A stretch of DNA of 62,019 nucleotides, taken from contig JAAOMT010000503.1 of assembly GCA_016748015.1 (NCBI GenBank), positions 211,669-273,687 on the forward strand, read 5' to 3'. Source of the DNA: Geosiphon pyriformis. Its lineage: Eukaryota; Glomeromycota; Glomeromycetes; Archaeosporales; Geosiphonaceae. The notes beneath the pieces are model-generated. The model searched no databases. It was not told the origin of the DNA and was given only the letters and a program-made list of their open reading frames with translations. Shown here in pieces: positions 26,386-38,500 of this stretch (position 1 is its first letter; each line of letters begins with the position of its first letter). The position numbers and the translations under genes are program-made.

Positions 26386-28043
26386 AATCATTATTTTCCT
26401 CATTTTTTTGCTTTGAATTTTTGATGTTTGTTTGGAAATTCATTTTACATTTTCGTTCAATGATTGAATTGACTAATTTTGATATCGACTAGAAAATTTT
26501 TAATTAAATGATTTTTTGAAATCTTTTTTTGCCCAATTACTCAAAGATCAAAAAAGAAACCTCATAAATGCTAACCCAAAACACCAACATTCCAGTAACA
26601 AATTGCACATCATTTCGAAGTGTTACGTCACTTAAATTTTTGAATCAGAAGAAATATATGAAATCTTGGGTTTTGGCCAAAGGATCAACTTTGAAAACTG
26701 TCGGATAGTCTACAAAACATCCAAATAATTTGTAGATCACTTTGCTCGCTATAGAATTCATATGCTACAATGGCAAAATGTGACCTGAGCAATATCGTCA
26801 AAGCCTTCTTTAATAAAAGATAATAAGCAGAAGAATGTTAGGAATTTTTGAGAAAAAAAACTTTATAATTATTTATAAGTTCGAAGGTGTACATTATATG
26901 AGAAATCAATCACCAAAGGAATGTACCGGATTCAGGTGACAGTCAATTTTAATTGGTACAAATGACACAAATTATGGAAATCTTTACATGCTACATGCAT
27001 AGCATATAATATTACAATGAATGAAAGAAATATGATGGGACGAAAGAAAGTTCGGTTAAACATAAACAAATCTTTTTTAGGTTTAGTAAAAGAAATTTTT
27101 CATTCTTTTGATCAACGCCCGAGCTACTACTTGTCATGAGAACTACACACATTTTTCGGGTGAGGTATGGGCTATTTTTGAAATAGAATTTTTTTCTTTT
27201 TCTTTTTTCACCCATTTTTCCAAAAAAAAAGTGAAAAATATCTTTTGGACTTCCCAACCAAAAAGGAATAATTTTTTTAATTACCTTTCTATCATTAAAA
27301 AAAAAATAAGAATATTCACCCCTCATTTCTTATTAGAGTCGTCAATGTACTCTCACTCTCCGATCTAAATAAATGCTTAAAAAAGGTACGAGTCGAAACG
27401 ACTAACTTTCCTAAAGTTCCCATGCCTTCGGATAATAAATAGTAACAATTGAAACAATTTATACTTGGGCACTTTGAAAAAATAACACTTGATAAAATTT
27501 ATTTTGTTTGTGCTTGCATAAACTCATTATGTAAGATGTTCTTTTTTGGTTGTTACTGTTCGTGAAAAACACTTGAACAACATCTGGGAACTACATATTC
27601 ACCGCCAGTAATCAAGCTTCTCTTGTATGTACTAATCATTTTTTGTTTGTTCAATAAGCAGCCAACATCCTCTGTCAATTTTTTTTCCCACAAATTTTTT
27701 TCAGATTACAAACCTTTTCTCCCCCATTTCTTCTTTAGGTTTATAACTTTTAAATCTCTCTTCCCAAGTTACTAATTTGTTTAAATTCATTCCTTATAGT
27801 AAATTTTTACAAACTTCTCGAACTTTATCTTCACTCCAGTCTCTCTTTTGTTTCTGGTATTTTCGGTTTCAAGTTTGGTATACAAAAATACTGAGATAAT
27901 TATTTCCCGAGAACCTATAGTCTGGGAGAAAACTTACATGATACTCTTAGTATTTTTTTACAAAAGAAAAAAGTTTTATCACTTGGATGTTTTAAAGACA
28001 ATTTACCCAGACTCCCACTCCTTTTTCCACCTTACGTCAAAAC
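25743..28043. other. 2.3-kb intergenic region upstream of the photoreceptor gene
   Basis: Nothing codable was found. There is a (TA)n array at about 26,350-26,382 and pyrimidine-rich stretches at 27,690-27,850. The right part is the likely promoter and 5' UTR of the white collar-like gene. Confidence 0.45.
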
Positions 28044-31000
28044 ATGAGCTATCGACAGCAGCAACACCAACAACAACACCAACAACACCAACAACAACAA
28101 CAACAACAAGAAGATTATTTTGATCACTTAATATCTCAGAATAATAGTCGTGCACCTTCACAAGGGGTTGAAGGTTATAACATGACGTCTAATAATCCTT
28201 TCAACCCTTTGGCCTCCTCTTTTAACTTAAATTTTGATGCTCCTTCAGTATTTACAAGCGGGGGGTTGTAAGTAGCAATTTTCAAAATTTCTCACTTTCT
28301 TCATAAAAATATCTCTTTTAACTGGTTTTTTTTTGGTTTTTTTTTAATGGATTAGGAGAGGAAACTCTTCGGATTCCTCAACTCAACATTCAGCAAATGT
28401 ATTAAGTAAACAGGCTGAAACTCAATCTTCGATACAATCTTCCCCCTATGATATTGCCAATATACCTTCCTCCATGGATCCATTATTTAATTTAGGTGGT
28501 GTGATTGGAGGTGGAGTTGCTTCTATGGGTTCCGGAAGTGGTTCAAGTATGACCGGCCCATCCAGTAATCTTAATTCCATGTTACCAACTTTAGGACCCA
28601 TGCCTTCAATTTCAGGACCATCAGGTTAATAAAAGTGTATTTATTAGATTATATCAAAGATCACCTCATTTGTGATTCATCACCCCGTGATTTTTACCTT
28701 TAAAATCATCAAAATATTTGGTCCGAGTTATCTATCTCACCTGAATTATTGGATTATTCCACGTCTTTTTGCTGACATTTCTAGGAAGTTCTGGCCCTGG
28801 GGTTTCTACCAATTTTCCCGGACTATACTCTAGTACTGGATTTGATATGTTGGGAGTTTTGGTGAGCCATCTAATTTCGATCTAAGAATAAAAGGATTTT
28901 GATACCATCAAAAAATCTTATCAATTTTTACATGTTTCTCCAACATCTTAGGCTCGAGTGGCGGCAAGGTAGCTTCTGATCTCCCAAAAAAAGATATACA
29001 TCACTAGACAATATGACTTATCAACTTAATTCGTAAAATCTCTAATTTTAATTATCTACATGCAGGCCAAATCCACAGATCAATATCGGACCTGTAGATA
29101 TGAGTTGCTCATTTTTAGTTGGTAAGTTTCAGTCGTTTTATGAATTTCTAATTTCGCTATATGTTTACCTATCCTATCCTATCCTATCCTATCCTATCCT
29201 ATCTTATCTTATCCTATCTTATCTTATCCTATCCTATCCTATCCTATAATTTCTTCTTTTCATTTGTTAATTTCTTATAGTGGATGCTCGAAAATACGAT
29301 TATCCGATTGTTTATGCCAGTCATACATTTGAGAAGTTGACCGGATATTCCAATTCGGAAATAATTGGTCGTAATTGTCGATTTTTACAAGCCCCAGATG
29401 GACATGTTGCTCTTGGATCCCGTCGTCGTTACACAGACAACAATGCTGTCTATCATATCAAAAGCCATATGATCTCGGGTAAAGAATGTCAAGCATCCAT
29501 AATTAATTACAGGAAGGGTGGTCAGGTAATTTCTCTCATGTTCTCAATGAGCTTATCCTGTGAATCATATAAATGTTTATTAACACAAATTCCTTATATT
29601 AGCCATTTATAAATTTGGTCACCGTCATACCCATAACTTGGGACTCCGAAGAGATCGCTTATTTTGTCGGCTTCCAAGTGGTACGTGACGACATTTTCAA
29701 ATTTTAGATTTCCTCTAGATTGTGTGTGTGTGTGTGCGTGTGCGTGTATCTTCGATCAATATGATTGGGTAGTGGGGCTGATTGGTTTGAATTCTCTTAC
29801 TATTAATTATAAATCAAATTTACCATTACAAACGACAAAAAATTAACATTAGATTTAGAAAAGCTCGCCTAAAATTTATGGCTTTCATCATTAATAGATT
29901 TTATAATATTATAGAAAAAAATTTATTTTTTACAAACTATGATTTTCTTGATGTCGTGTTTTCCACCTTTCTATTTTTATGATGTGAGAGTATCGAAACC
30001 TTCATGCCAGAAAATTTGGTCTTGATCCGAGTTTCACCAAACCCTTTTTCACCTTCACTAATCCGATTTCATGTTAAACTAAAAAGGATTTGGTTGAACA
30101 ACCGAACGCCATACTGGAAAAAATGAAAGATGGAACCTATGTTGTAAATTATCAGCTTATGAACCTTCCAACTTACATTCCTCCAACCTCTTTTCTGGGC
30201 CCCGACGCAAGTGTGGATGAATATTTTCGTGAAATGTCAGCAGTGATGCCTTTCCCGGCATCACCAGAGGTTTTTGACTTGATTGGCGGCAATGCAGACA
30301 CGGAAGTTAGCAAAAGATTATGGAATAAAATGCTGCTCGAGCATTCAGATGATTTCATTCATGTTCTCTCCCTGAAAGGCATTTTCCTTTATTGTTCCCC
30401 GAGCTCTCGAAGAATGTTGGAATATGAACCTGACGAACTAGTAGGTAAAAGCCTGTCAACAATATGCCATCCATCAGACATTGTCCCAGTGATGCGTGAA
30501 CTGAAAGAATCTTCAAACGGCGTTGAGGCGGTGAATTTGGTTTATCGAATCCGACGCAAGAACACTGGCTACATGTGGCTTGAAGCACATGGAAAATTGC
30601 ATTTAGAGCAAGGGAAAGGACGAAAATGTGTAATATTATCAGCAAGGGAACGACCTGTTTACAAGTTGATGTGGAAAGATCTTCAGATAAATGGGGGAAT
30701 TTCTGACCATGAATTTTGGGCGAAAATCTCGCTTGATGGTCTATATCTTTACGCTTCTTCAGCTTGTCAATCAACATTAGGTTATACACCTGAAGAATTA
30801 GTCGGAACATCTTTGTATCATTTGGTTAGATCAGACCGTACTACTGATATAACTAGAGCTTTGAGTGAAGCTCGAATAGGAGTCTCGGTCAATTTAAAAC
30901 ATACCATCCACAAAAAGAATGGACAATATGTCGATGTTGTATCGACTTTTTATCCTGGAGACTCTGGTCCCAATCAAAAACCCTCTTTTGTCATATGTCA

Positions 31001-31806
31001 ATCAAAAGAAGTTATTCCAGAGCCTCGTCGTCGTTCCTCATCTGCAGCCACAACACCCAATACACAAACTTCCCCGATCACATCATCAGGGTCACCAGAT
31101 GGTTCTTCCAGTTTCTCAAGTTCATCGGGCGGCTCAACTCCTACTCAATCAGTACATTTACGTAACGTATCAATTGAACATGCGGATTCTGATAATATTT
31201 TTGAAGAATTGGATACAACACGAAGCACCAGCTGGCAGTATGAATTACATCAAATGCGATTAACCAACAAGAAGCTTCGAGAAGAACTTGAAGCAATCAG
31301 GCATTCAAAGAAGAAGCGGGTATATATCCAAATTATTAATATTTTCATCAAGAATTTCTTGGGTTTTTTTCAAACCTGGTTACTTTTTATTTTTCTTTAC
31401 GGCTGATCGCTCTTTTTTCTTTGAAAATAATCTCCTAGAAGAAGCGCAGTGCATCATCTTCAAATAAGGTATGTGCTAATTGCCAACGCAAAGACTCGCC
31501 CGAATGGCGCAAAGGACCCGATGGTCCGAAATCCCTTTGTAACGCGTGTGGCTTACGTACGTAGTCCGCCGTGGCTATTATCTATTCTACTAATTCAAAT
31601 AATATTCATGATTGGAAATGATTCCTTGTTTCCCAACACGTGAAATAACCAAATTCCTTATATGCCCTACCTTCCATATATCTATTCGCTCAAATGCCTT
31701 TTATCTTTTTTTTTTTAATCACATCAATATAGGGTATGCCAAGCAAGTAGGCAGCGGAGGAAGCAGTAACGGAACCCCTTCTGTCTCATCGCCTAGTGGC
31801 AAATGA
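28044..31806 (+). CDS. wc-1: White collar-1-like blue-light receptor and GATA factor
   Basis: Ten exons: 28,044-28,267, 28,356-28,624, 28,785-28,861, 28,952-28,968 (17 nt), 29,066-29,121, 29,281-29,525, 29,603-29,680, 30,087-31,319, 31,439-31,556 and 31,733-31,806, in frame to 796 residues. The N-terminus is Gln-rich. A LOV domain follows, with GRNCRFLQ; its Cys, near residue 247, is the position that forms the flavin adduct. Two further PAS domains lie at about 410-500 and 530-635, then a basic KKRKKR stretch and a C-terminal GATA finger (about 745-770) of the CX2CX18CX2C type with [21 protein letters not shown]. This is the white collar-1 order (LOV, PAS, PAS, zinc finger). In other fungi it pairs with WC-2 to activate light-responsive and clock genes. 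Photochemistry in this organism is inference. The exon 9 donor lies in gtacgtacgtag, so alternative donor use is possible. Confidence 0.92.
28952..28968 (+). other. 17-nt microexon of the wc-1-like gene
   Basis: gctcgagtggcggcaag is flanked by catcttag and gtagct and encodes ARVAA plus part of an Arg. It is needed to keep frame between exons 3 and 5: skipping it would shift the frame ahead of the LOV exon. Confidence 0.65.
29169..29246. repeat. (TATCC)n pentanucleotide repeat in intron 5 of wc-1-like gene
   Basis: About fifteen TATCC/TATCT units occupy much of the 159-nt intron just upstream of the LOV exon acceptor at 29,280. The array is pyrimidine-rich and may act as the polypyrimidine tract; length variation could change splicing. 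Confidence 0.85.
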
Positions 31807-32599
31807 TTCCCAGATGGCAAAAAACTTTCTCTCGTCACCAGCACACTATACTATACGCTTTGGCAACTGAATGCACGTTTCCCGGCTATAGCTCTTCCAC
31901 CTTGGCCAAATTATTTATGTAAGATGGGAATATATTCACCAATTCACCCATTTTTCATCTTCTGGCTATCCGGCATAGCCGTAATGTATTATATCCGTTT
32001 ATTATTATCACTATACCTTACAGTCAGAAAGAGACATACATAAATATTATGAGCATGTGGATGGTGTGTGATTTGTTATGGTGAACTATAATTTTCGCAT
32101 CTTTTAAAAACTTATTTTCCTTTTTCCCTTGAATCAATTTACACCGCATCCCAATTACCGACTATACTTTTAAATACCCCTAATTTTGTACAGTTTTTCT
32201 ATTTACATTAGCGATGTTCATTTTGATCATTTCTACGCATTTAAAAAAATTCCATTTCACCAATTAAAATAGTTCTCAGTATCTTGAAATTATCCCAAGT
32301 AGTCGGCTCAAATTCTCGCTATTGTCTATACGCTAAAATAATATTAATGTCTCGCTGAATAGAATATATTAAAGCCAAAGAGCTCCATGAAGAATGATAT
32401 TCTGAGATTGGAAAATTTGACTGATCGAGAATATGATAAATTGAGATTACGCTATCATGTTCCAAAGAAATCGGCCTGTTTGTAAGTGCAGCTTTCTTGC
32501 AATCGCCTCAATAAAAATTATATCAATCTAATCCTACAGTTTGAAAATCCACCATTCAAAGAATTGAGTGTAAATGTCGATTTATTTTAAATTATATGT
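31807..32599. other. 3' flank between convergent genes
   Basis: Contains the 3' UTR of the wc-1-like gene and the downstream end of the minus-strand gene. A short plus-strand reading at 32,387 (ENLTDREYDKL) is open for 32 codons, but its only splice solution ends quickly, so it is not called. Confidence 0.4.
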
Positions 32600-34914
32600 T
32601 TATATATTTGGTTTTCTTTTAACCATTTTATTTGGAGTACCGAAAGTGCTTGGGCGACGAATCTCGTCCCGTGGAGGAGAAAGAGCTAAAGTGTCCTCGC
32701 ATGATTTTTCGAGGGCCTGTAATGGATTTTCATCATCGTTTTGGTTCATCATTTCAATCACATTGCTGACGATTTTCTGTTCAGGAAAAACTTTTTTTAC
32801 TATAATAAATATATTTCCACAACCTTAATAATCATATTTGCTTGTACACAAACCTTTGCCTTCCATGCAAGCATTATGGTAGGAAGAACTGCTGTACCAA
32901 ACTCATCAATAGTTGATGGAATGGTCAGCATTTTAGAGTGAGAAATTCTACCAATATACCCTGTTGGAGAGTCAAATCTGAGCAGAAGCAGGGAAAGTCC
33001 TATAAAATTGATTGAGAAAGTCTGGTGAACAAAATAATAATAATAATAATAATAACTATATATAGAGCACAACATACCTGCATATATGAAGCCAACAATT
33101 TCAAGTTTTCTGACTTTTTTTTCTTTCAAGTCCATGGGAATACATAAATCATCAAATTGGTCTTTCATCATCTTTGGTGTTTTCAGTCCCCTTGTAAAAT
33201 TTTTGTATCATTATAATCTGTATACAAGTTACCCGCTTCCCCACATTCATATTCTTTAGACATGCAACGAATAATTAAGTCTCCCTGTCTGCCAATGGTT
33301 TTCCTTGGCATTGAGTTCACAGGTGCAACGTTTCGATTTCTATTTTTTCTAGACGATGATACAAGACTACAAGATTCTCTCCTATTCACAAAATGGTCAG
33401 TGTTAATGACTAAATTCTATAAATAACAGATATAATAACCTGTCTTACCTTATTACTCGAACACCCTCTATGTTTTCAACAACTCGGTCTATAAACAACC
33501 ATACATGTGACAGCAACCATGCCTCTGTGTGATCCTCTCTTTTTAGGCTATCTGCTTCGTATTCGCGAAGCCTACATGAAAAAGACAGCATGATTAATAT
33601 TCAATGTCTTCCTTTTAAATAGAAAAGAAAATTTGCACCTACAGATTATCAATATTGTTCCTTATCCAATCCCGATCAAAGTCCTTTTGTCGATTGTATG
33701 GTGATTTCCATGGCTCCGATCTAAAAACTTGTGTTCTGAGGTCGGAAATTGTGGTCTATTCAAATGAAGAAATGTTAAAAACTCTTTTATGAACAATGAA
33801 CGAAGCACATAAGAACATGAAAATACGTGCCAATTGATAACTACTAAGATATTCTAGCAAATCTTGGGGCGTATTCTGAAATGGTTTTGGTTTGTAAGCA
33901 CGAATTTCCTTAAGTTCAGTTTCGGTAAAGACCTTTTCTTTGATGAAATTTCTGTAATCTGGATCAATAATGAAGGAATGACAGAAACTTTTGACATGTT
34001 AATGGCTTAATTTAAAAAATCAATAACCTGATTCAAAAACAACAAGGTATTACTGTTCATAACGGCATCTCATGCTAAACTTATACAATTCATCCTCGAC
34101 AACTTTTTGAGACGCCAAGACCCATTTTTTGTTATTTTCCATTTTTTGGAATTCCTCTGTAAACCTATTAAAATCCATATTCGACATTTGCACTTTCTCA
34201 ACTCTATCATCGTCTGTCACCAAATCCGATGTTTCTTGTGGATTACTTTGCTGGACACTATTGGAACTTCTGACTAGAGAACTAGAGCTTTCTATTTGCA
34301 CTTTATTCTGTTTTATCCTCTGCTGAATTTAGCATAAATGCCTTTTAATATTAATCATGAATTTTCTAACCAGAAAATTTATCTAGGGAAACATACCTTC
34401 TTACTCTCCATATAATCTGAATCCGTTTCACTTTCTGATGTTGAAGTCGGAATTTCTGCATATGATACTGCCTTTCTCTTTCTAAGCCCCTTACTTGTTG
34501 TCAATAATGGATCTGCTTTATCTGACACAGTTCCAGCTATAAAGTTTCCATCGTAGATATTTCCGCTGTTTTTTATCTCCATAAATGAAGGTTTGTGGAG
34601 ATGCACTTGCTTAGATTGACTGTTCTTTTCCCATATTTTTGCTGATTATATGATGAGGTCGTAAACCCTTGAATGAAAGATTCGGACAATTAGCACTATT
34701 CACAAATTAACATATCTTTTTATTTCTCATCCCATCTGAACATCAGTCAAACGAAAAGTTTACCTGTGCCAGATGGGTCCAGTGTTGGATCATTGAGAAG
34801 ATTTGAACACCAACCAAACGAAGAGTTTGCCTGTGCCCCAACATTAGTTTGTGGCTCGACGAAAAGTCTTGAATGCAACGAAACGATAAGTTTCCCTGCA
34901 CGCCACTTAATCAT
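32600..34914 (-). CDS. Lineage-specific hypothetical gene, ten exons, one probable frameshift
   Basis: Minus-strand exons: 34,914-34,764, 34,641-34,397, 34,322-34,054, 33,987-33,831, 33,755-33,643, 33,571-33,449, 33,381-33,078, 32,999-32,824 and 32,776-32,600, with possible coding sequence from 35,003. I recall related Glomeromycotina hypothetical proteins with the same blocks: SFIIDPDYRNFI, REDHTEAWLLSHVW, GRQGDLIIR, CGEAG, GLKTPKM, PTGYIGR, LPTIMLAWKAKV. The function is unknown; the middle block (charged E/D, GRxGD...E.G) could be an enzyme-like fold, but this is a guess. Exon 7 contains a frame break: a run of four G at 33,191-33,188 needs a fifth to join CAA to GGACTG. Exon 4 must end at a GC donor (TTG, gcacgt at 33,830) to reach exon 5 in frame. 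The 5' exon overlaps 67-bp tandem repeats and is uncertain. It may be a pseudogene or carry an assembly error. Confidence 0.62.
34733..34905. repeat. 67-bp tandem repeat, three diverged units, carrying a duplicated splice donor
   Basis: Near 34,733, 34,800 and 34,867 the plus strand repeats the pattern (a/c)tc/ttgaa(c/t)...caa(a)cga(a/t)aa/gagttt(a/g/c)cctg(t/c)(g/a)c. On the minus strand each unit reads gcacag or gtgcag followed by gtaaac, gcaaac or ggaaac. Only the unit nearest the next exon (34,763) has a GT donor. Confidence 0.6.
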
Positions 34915-35190
34915 GTTTTTAACAAAAAAAAAGTTTTCTTGCCTCTATAGCGATTCAGAAGAGATTTTGCCTTTTCTTGTCGTCTTCCTTCTTCGTTATC
35001 CATTATGTGCACAAGGCTTTTTCAATTGTTTTACTTCTTTATAGCAAGTTTCTATTCCTATATTGAAATTAACTTTTACCATCACACTAATTTGCACTGT
35101 CAGTTTTTTAACGCGTAAAACACATTTGTGTTACACGAAAATCAGTCAGATAATCAGAGTAGTACAATCCTCAAAAATAAAAATTTTCTG

Positions 35191-35519
35191 ATGAAACGAA
35201 AAAAGTTGAGTGTATTAATACCAGATGGGTACGTTAAATTGCGAGTCAACATCATATTTATTCACTATCTTGTTGGTTCTTGAGGCAAGAACCGGGACAA
35301 GCTATAGATATATTCACTAAATACAGGCTATCTTTAAAGCTAAAAAATTTTGCTTTGAAGGATACTCGTTACATAAAATGTTCATTAAAAACCAAGTTTT
35401 GTGAGGGTGCGGCTTTATTGAGGCTCAAGGTACAAGTCAATGACTTTTTCTACCCTCCCATTATGTTCGAGCAAAAATTTAATGTTGGAAGGACGATCAG
35501 TGAATCCCTGAGGAGGTAA
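35191..35519 (+). CDS. Small spliced gene of unknown function (76 aa)
   Basis: Exon 1 is 35,191-35,228 (MKRKKLSVLIPDG, donor gtacgt); exon 2 is 35,327-35,519 (acceptor aatacag), reading LSLKLKNFALKDTRYIKC and ending in SESLRR before TAA. The joined frame is 77 codons including the stop, with a basic, unstructured start and no membrane segment or known motif. I do not recognise it. It begins about 190 bp from the 5' end of the minus-strand neighbour (divergent) and ends 54 bp before the NBR1-like stop codon (convergent). Confidence rests on the clean splice join and coding-like composition. Confidence 0.4.
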
Positions 35520-35573
35520 AATGTAAGAAAAGTTATGCAACATTGTTCTTGATTGAACTCAATTTCTTATACT

Positions 35574-38500
35574 CTAATTTATACTTGCCATTTCAGATAA
35601 CACTTCTAATTCATCTAAAAACCTGAAGTCTTCAGGCTGTTTATCTTTTGAATTTTGATCGTCAATAATTTGAACGTTCTCGATGACGGAAGCAATTGGT
35701 CTCACCTGAGATTGGGTAAGAAGTTCATTTGCTTCTACATTCGAAAGAAGCAATTTTCCACTAAATAGATCTTGGCCGTCATGATCAAAGTCATTTTCTA
35801 CTACAATAAAATCTTGACTAGACGAGGAATCCGAGATAAAAGAATCAGTTTCGCAGTTTGAGTCTACATCGTTCATATTTGAAACTAATTCCAACTCTTG
35901 TCGAGTAGCTTCCTCTGGTTCGTTCTTCAAAGTTTCATGCTGTGAAGAGGCCGGATCCTTGAATGGATCTTCTTCAGGATCCACAAGCCTTTCAATGTCG
36001 GACGTGCGAATCGATGTTTGATGTGAGGCGGGAATAGAAGGAACTGTGGATTCCATAGATATCGATCTTTGATCAGCAGAGGCAGATCTCCGACCCAAAG
36101 TCAAAACGGGGAAGATCATTGATGAGGAGGACATGCTGGAGGATTGGTCAGCAATTTCTACAATGATATCGCACCAAACACGATGCCCGAAGCGACGACC
36201 TTCGCCGTCTGTCAACCGCCAATACCTGTGTAATTAAGGGAGTATGAAACAGGAAAACCTAGGAAACTATTCAATTAAAATAAAATATTTCAAAATCGCT
36301 CTTACGAAACATAGCGGCCGGGTTCTGCAGGAGCTTGAAGATCTGCGGCAATGCAAATTGATTTGCTGGGCTCAACAGCACCAACTGGAAATTTGGGGGC
36401 ATTATTTTCTTGACCAGGCGTCAAAAGGGTTTCGTTGAACATAACTTGGCCACCGACAAACTGTAAAACTGTAGTTTCGGGCCACTATTGAGGGAGTAAA
36501 TATGGATTAAAAAAATTAGAAATTAGAAATCTTACCAAGTACATAACGCTCGTCTCAAGACTTTTTCATCAATTGTGAACACATACGATTAGTTCCCCAT
36601 CATTTGTCATCTTCCATATTTTCAAGAACTGGGCCTGAGATGGCAACACAGTTCCATCAGGAACATTAACGTCCTCGATAAAAGAAGCGCGAAGAACAGG
36701 AACAGCTGGTTTTGATTCTGATTTTTCCACTTTAAGGGGATCATTTGGATTACAAGAATAATTTAAGAGGTCTGGAATTGAGGATGTTGATGTGGATACG
36801 GAAGGAGAGGGAAGTTTTGGACAGACAACTAGAGGGAGAGCCGACGATTTTTCATCTGGAGCATGTTGGGTGTCGCTCCGAGTTTTCTCAATAGATTCCC
36901 TAGAAAGGAGGAATTATAAAAAACGGACAACAAGGTCAATACACTTAAGAAAAAACGCTATTTGAAGAGTTCTGAAGTTTATTACTTAATGACTGAATCA
37001 TTCAGAACTTGAAATGATTTGGTTTCAGAGGTGCAATCATCGGGGACTGATTGGCTTTCCTGTTTCAAAGAGGTTGAGACTTCCTCTCCATTATTATTGT
37101 TCCTAGAAACATGCTGAAGATTTGTTGCAACGGATGAGATGTTGCCACAGCAGACCTTTGGTCTGGATACCTTTGTCTCGCTACGGGGGTTGTAGAAATC
37201 TGGAAGGAGTGGTTCGCGTGAAGAAAGGGGCTGGGTAACAGGTCGCTTGATTTTGATGAAGGCATGATTGTCATCATGCTTATTCAAAGGTGAAGCTTCA
37301 CAATTTCCACATAAATCGAAATCGGGACAATTTCCACACTAGGCAATTTTGAACATGGATCAAGTTAAAATGTTTTTCTTTTCAGATATCGAGGTTATTT
37401 CGAATAATGGCTCACCTTATATCTGACGCCGTTGATGGCCTTACTGCATCCATCACAACGAATACCTGGGTGAAAAGCAGCATCTAAACCAAGGATGGTT
37501 TGTTTAGGAGAAGGGGTTTTATAAAGCAGACAAGTGATCATCAACATACCAGGAATTTTTATCTCAGGCTCACCGGGCCGATGAACAGGCATAAAAGTGT
37601 GATTAGGATGTTGTACGGTGGCAAGGGCTTGTACGAAGGAAGAGAAAAAGTTGAGAAATAACTCCAATAAATTGGTCAACAAAATTTGATCGAATTTACT
37701 TACAAATACAATTGCTACAAAGATCAAAATCTGGACAATTAATACATTTATGCCGGATGCCAAATATGACGGATTCACAATAGTCACATATCGCGGAATG
37801 AAGATTTGAGGTGGCTAAAAAAATTTGAATCCTTATTAGAGTTACGCATCCATCACTACCAAACGAATTTGGGGCACCAATAGAGCATCTTAAACTTACG
37901 GAAACTTTGCGATGAGGATGAAGAGGGAAAGGGAATTTGACGAAATTCATGATTGGCCGGATGGCGATGAACACTTGGAGATTTTGATTTGCAAGCCTGA
38001 CATAAATCATAATTGGAACATGTCTGACATTTCCAACGCATCCCCTGAATTACTGAATAGCAACTATCACACATGACACCGTAATGAACCACCGGTTCTA
38101 TGTAAAAGAAAGAAGGAATGAAATGAGTAAAACATATGTACGGGTTTTCGGGTTAGTGGGACCGCAGTATAATTCAATGAGTCTTCCTATACCAGATGTT
38201 GCTGTCGTTGTTGTTGTTGAAGGGATTTTAGGAATCTGTTGTTTTTTGGTTTTAACAGGAGAATTTGGGGCAATGATATCACTTCCTGCACTGCTTTCGC
38301 CTTGAGTCTGCTGCGGCGGTTGTGGAGTTTGCTGCTGCGGCGAGTTTAGTGCAAGGCTGGAAAGACTCTGTGACAAGTCTCTTTCAATAGCGAAAATAGT
38401 TTGAACAACTTCTTTTAAATTTCTTAGGCCGTTATTGACAGCCTTTTCGAAGGAGCGGTCACCAGTTGATTCTTTAGTGGCAGTTACCTCTACCGAAGTT

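Noticed and set aside
32387-32567. Short plus-strand reading starting MKNDILRLENLTDREY
   Set aside because: Coding-like at first, but the only splice solution (gtaagt...ctacag) ends after nine more residues. No homologue recognised; it lies in the 3' flank of two genes.
34766-35044. 92-codon plus-strand open frame
   Set aside because: Antisense to the 5' exon and repeats of the minus-strand gene; no motif.
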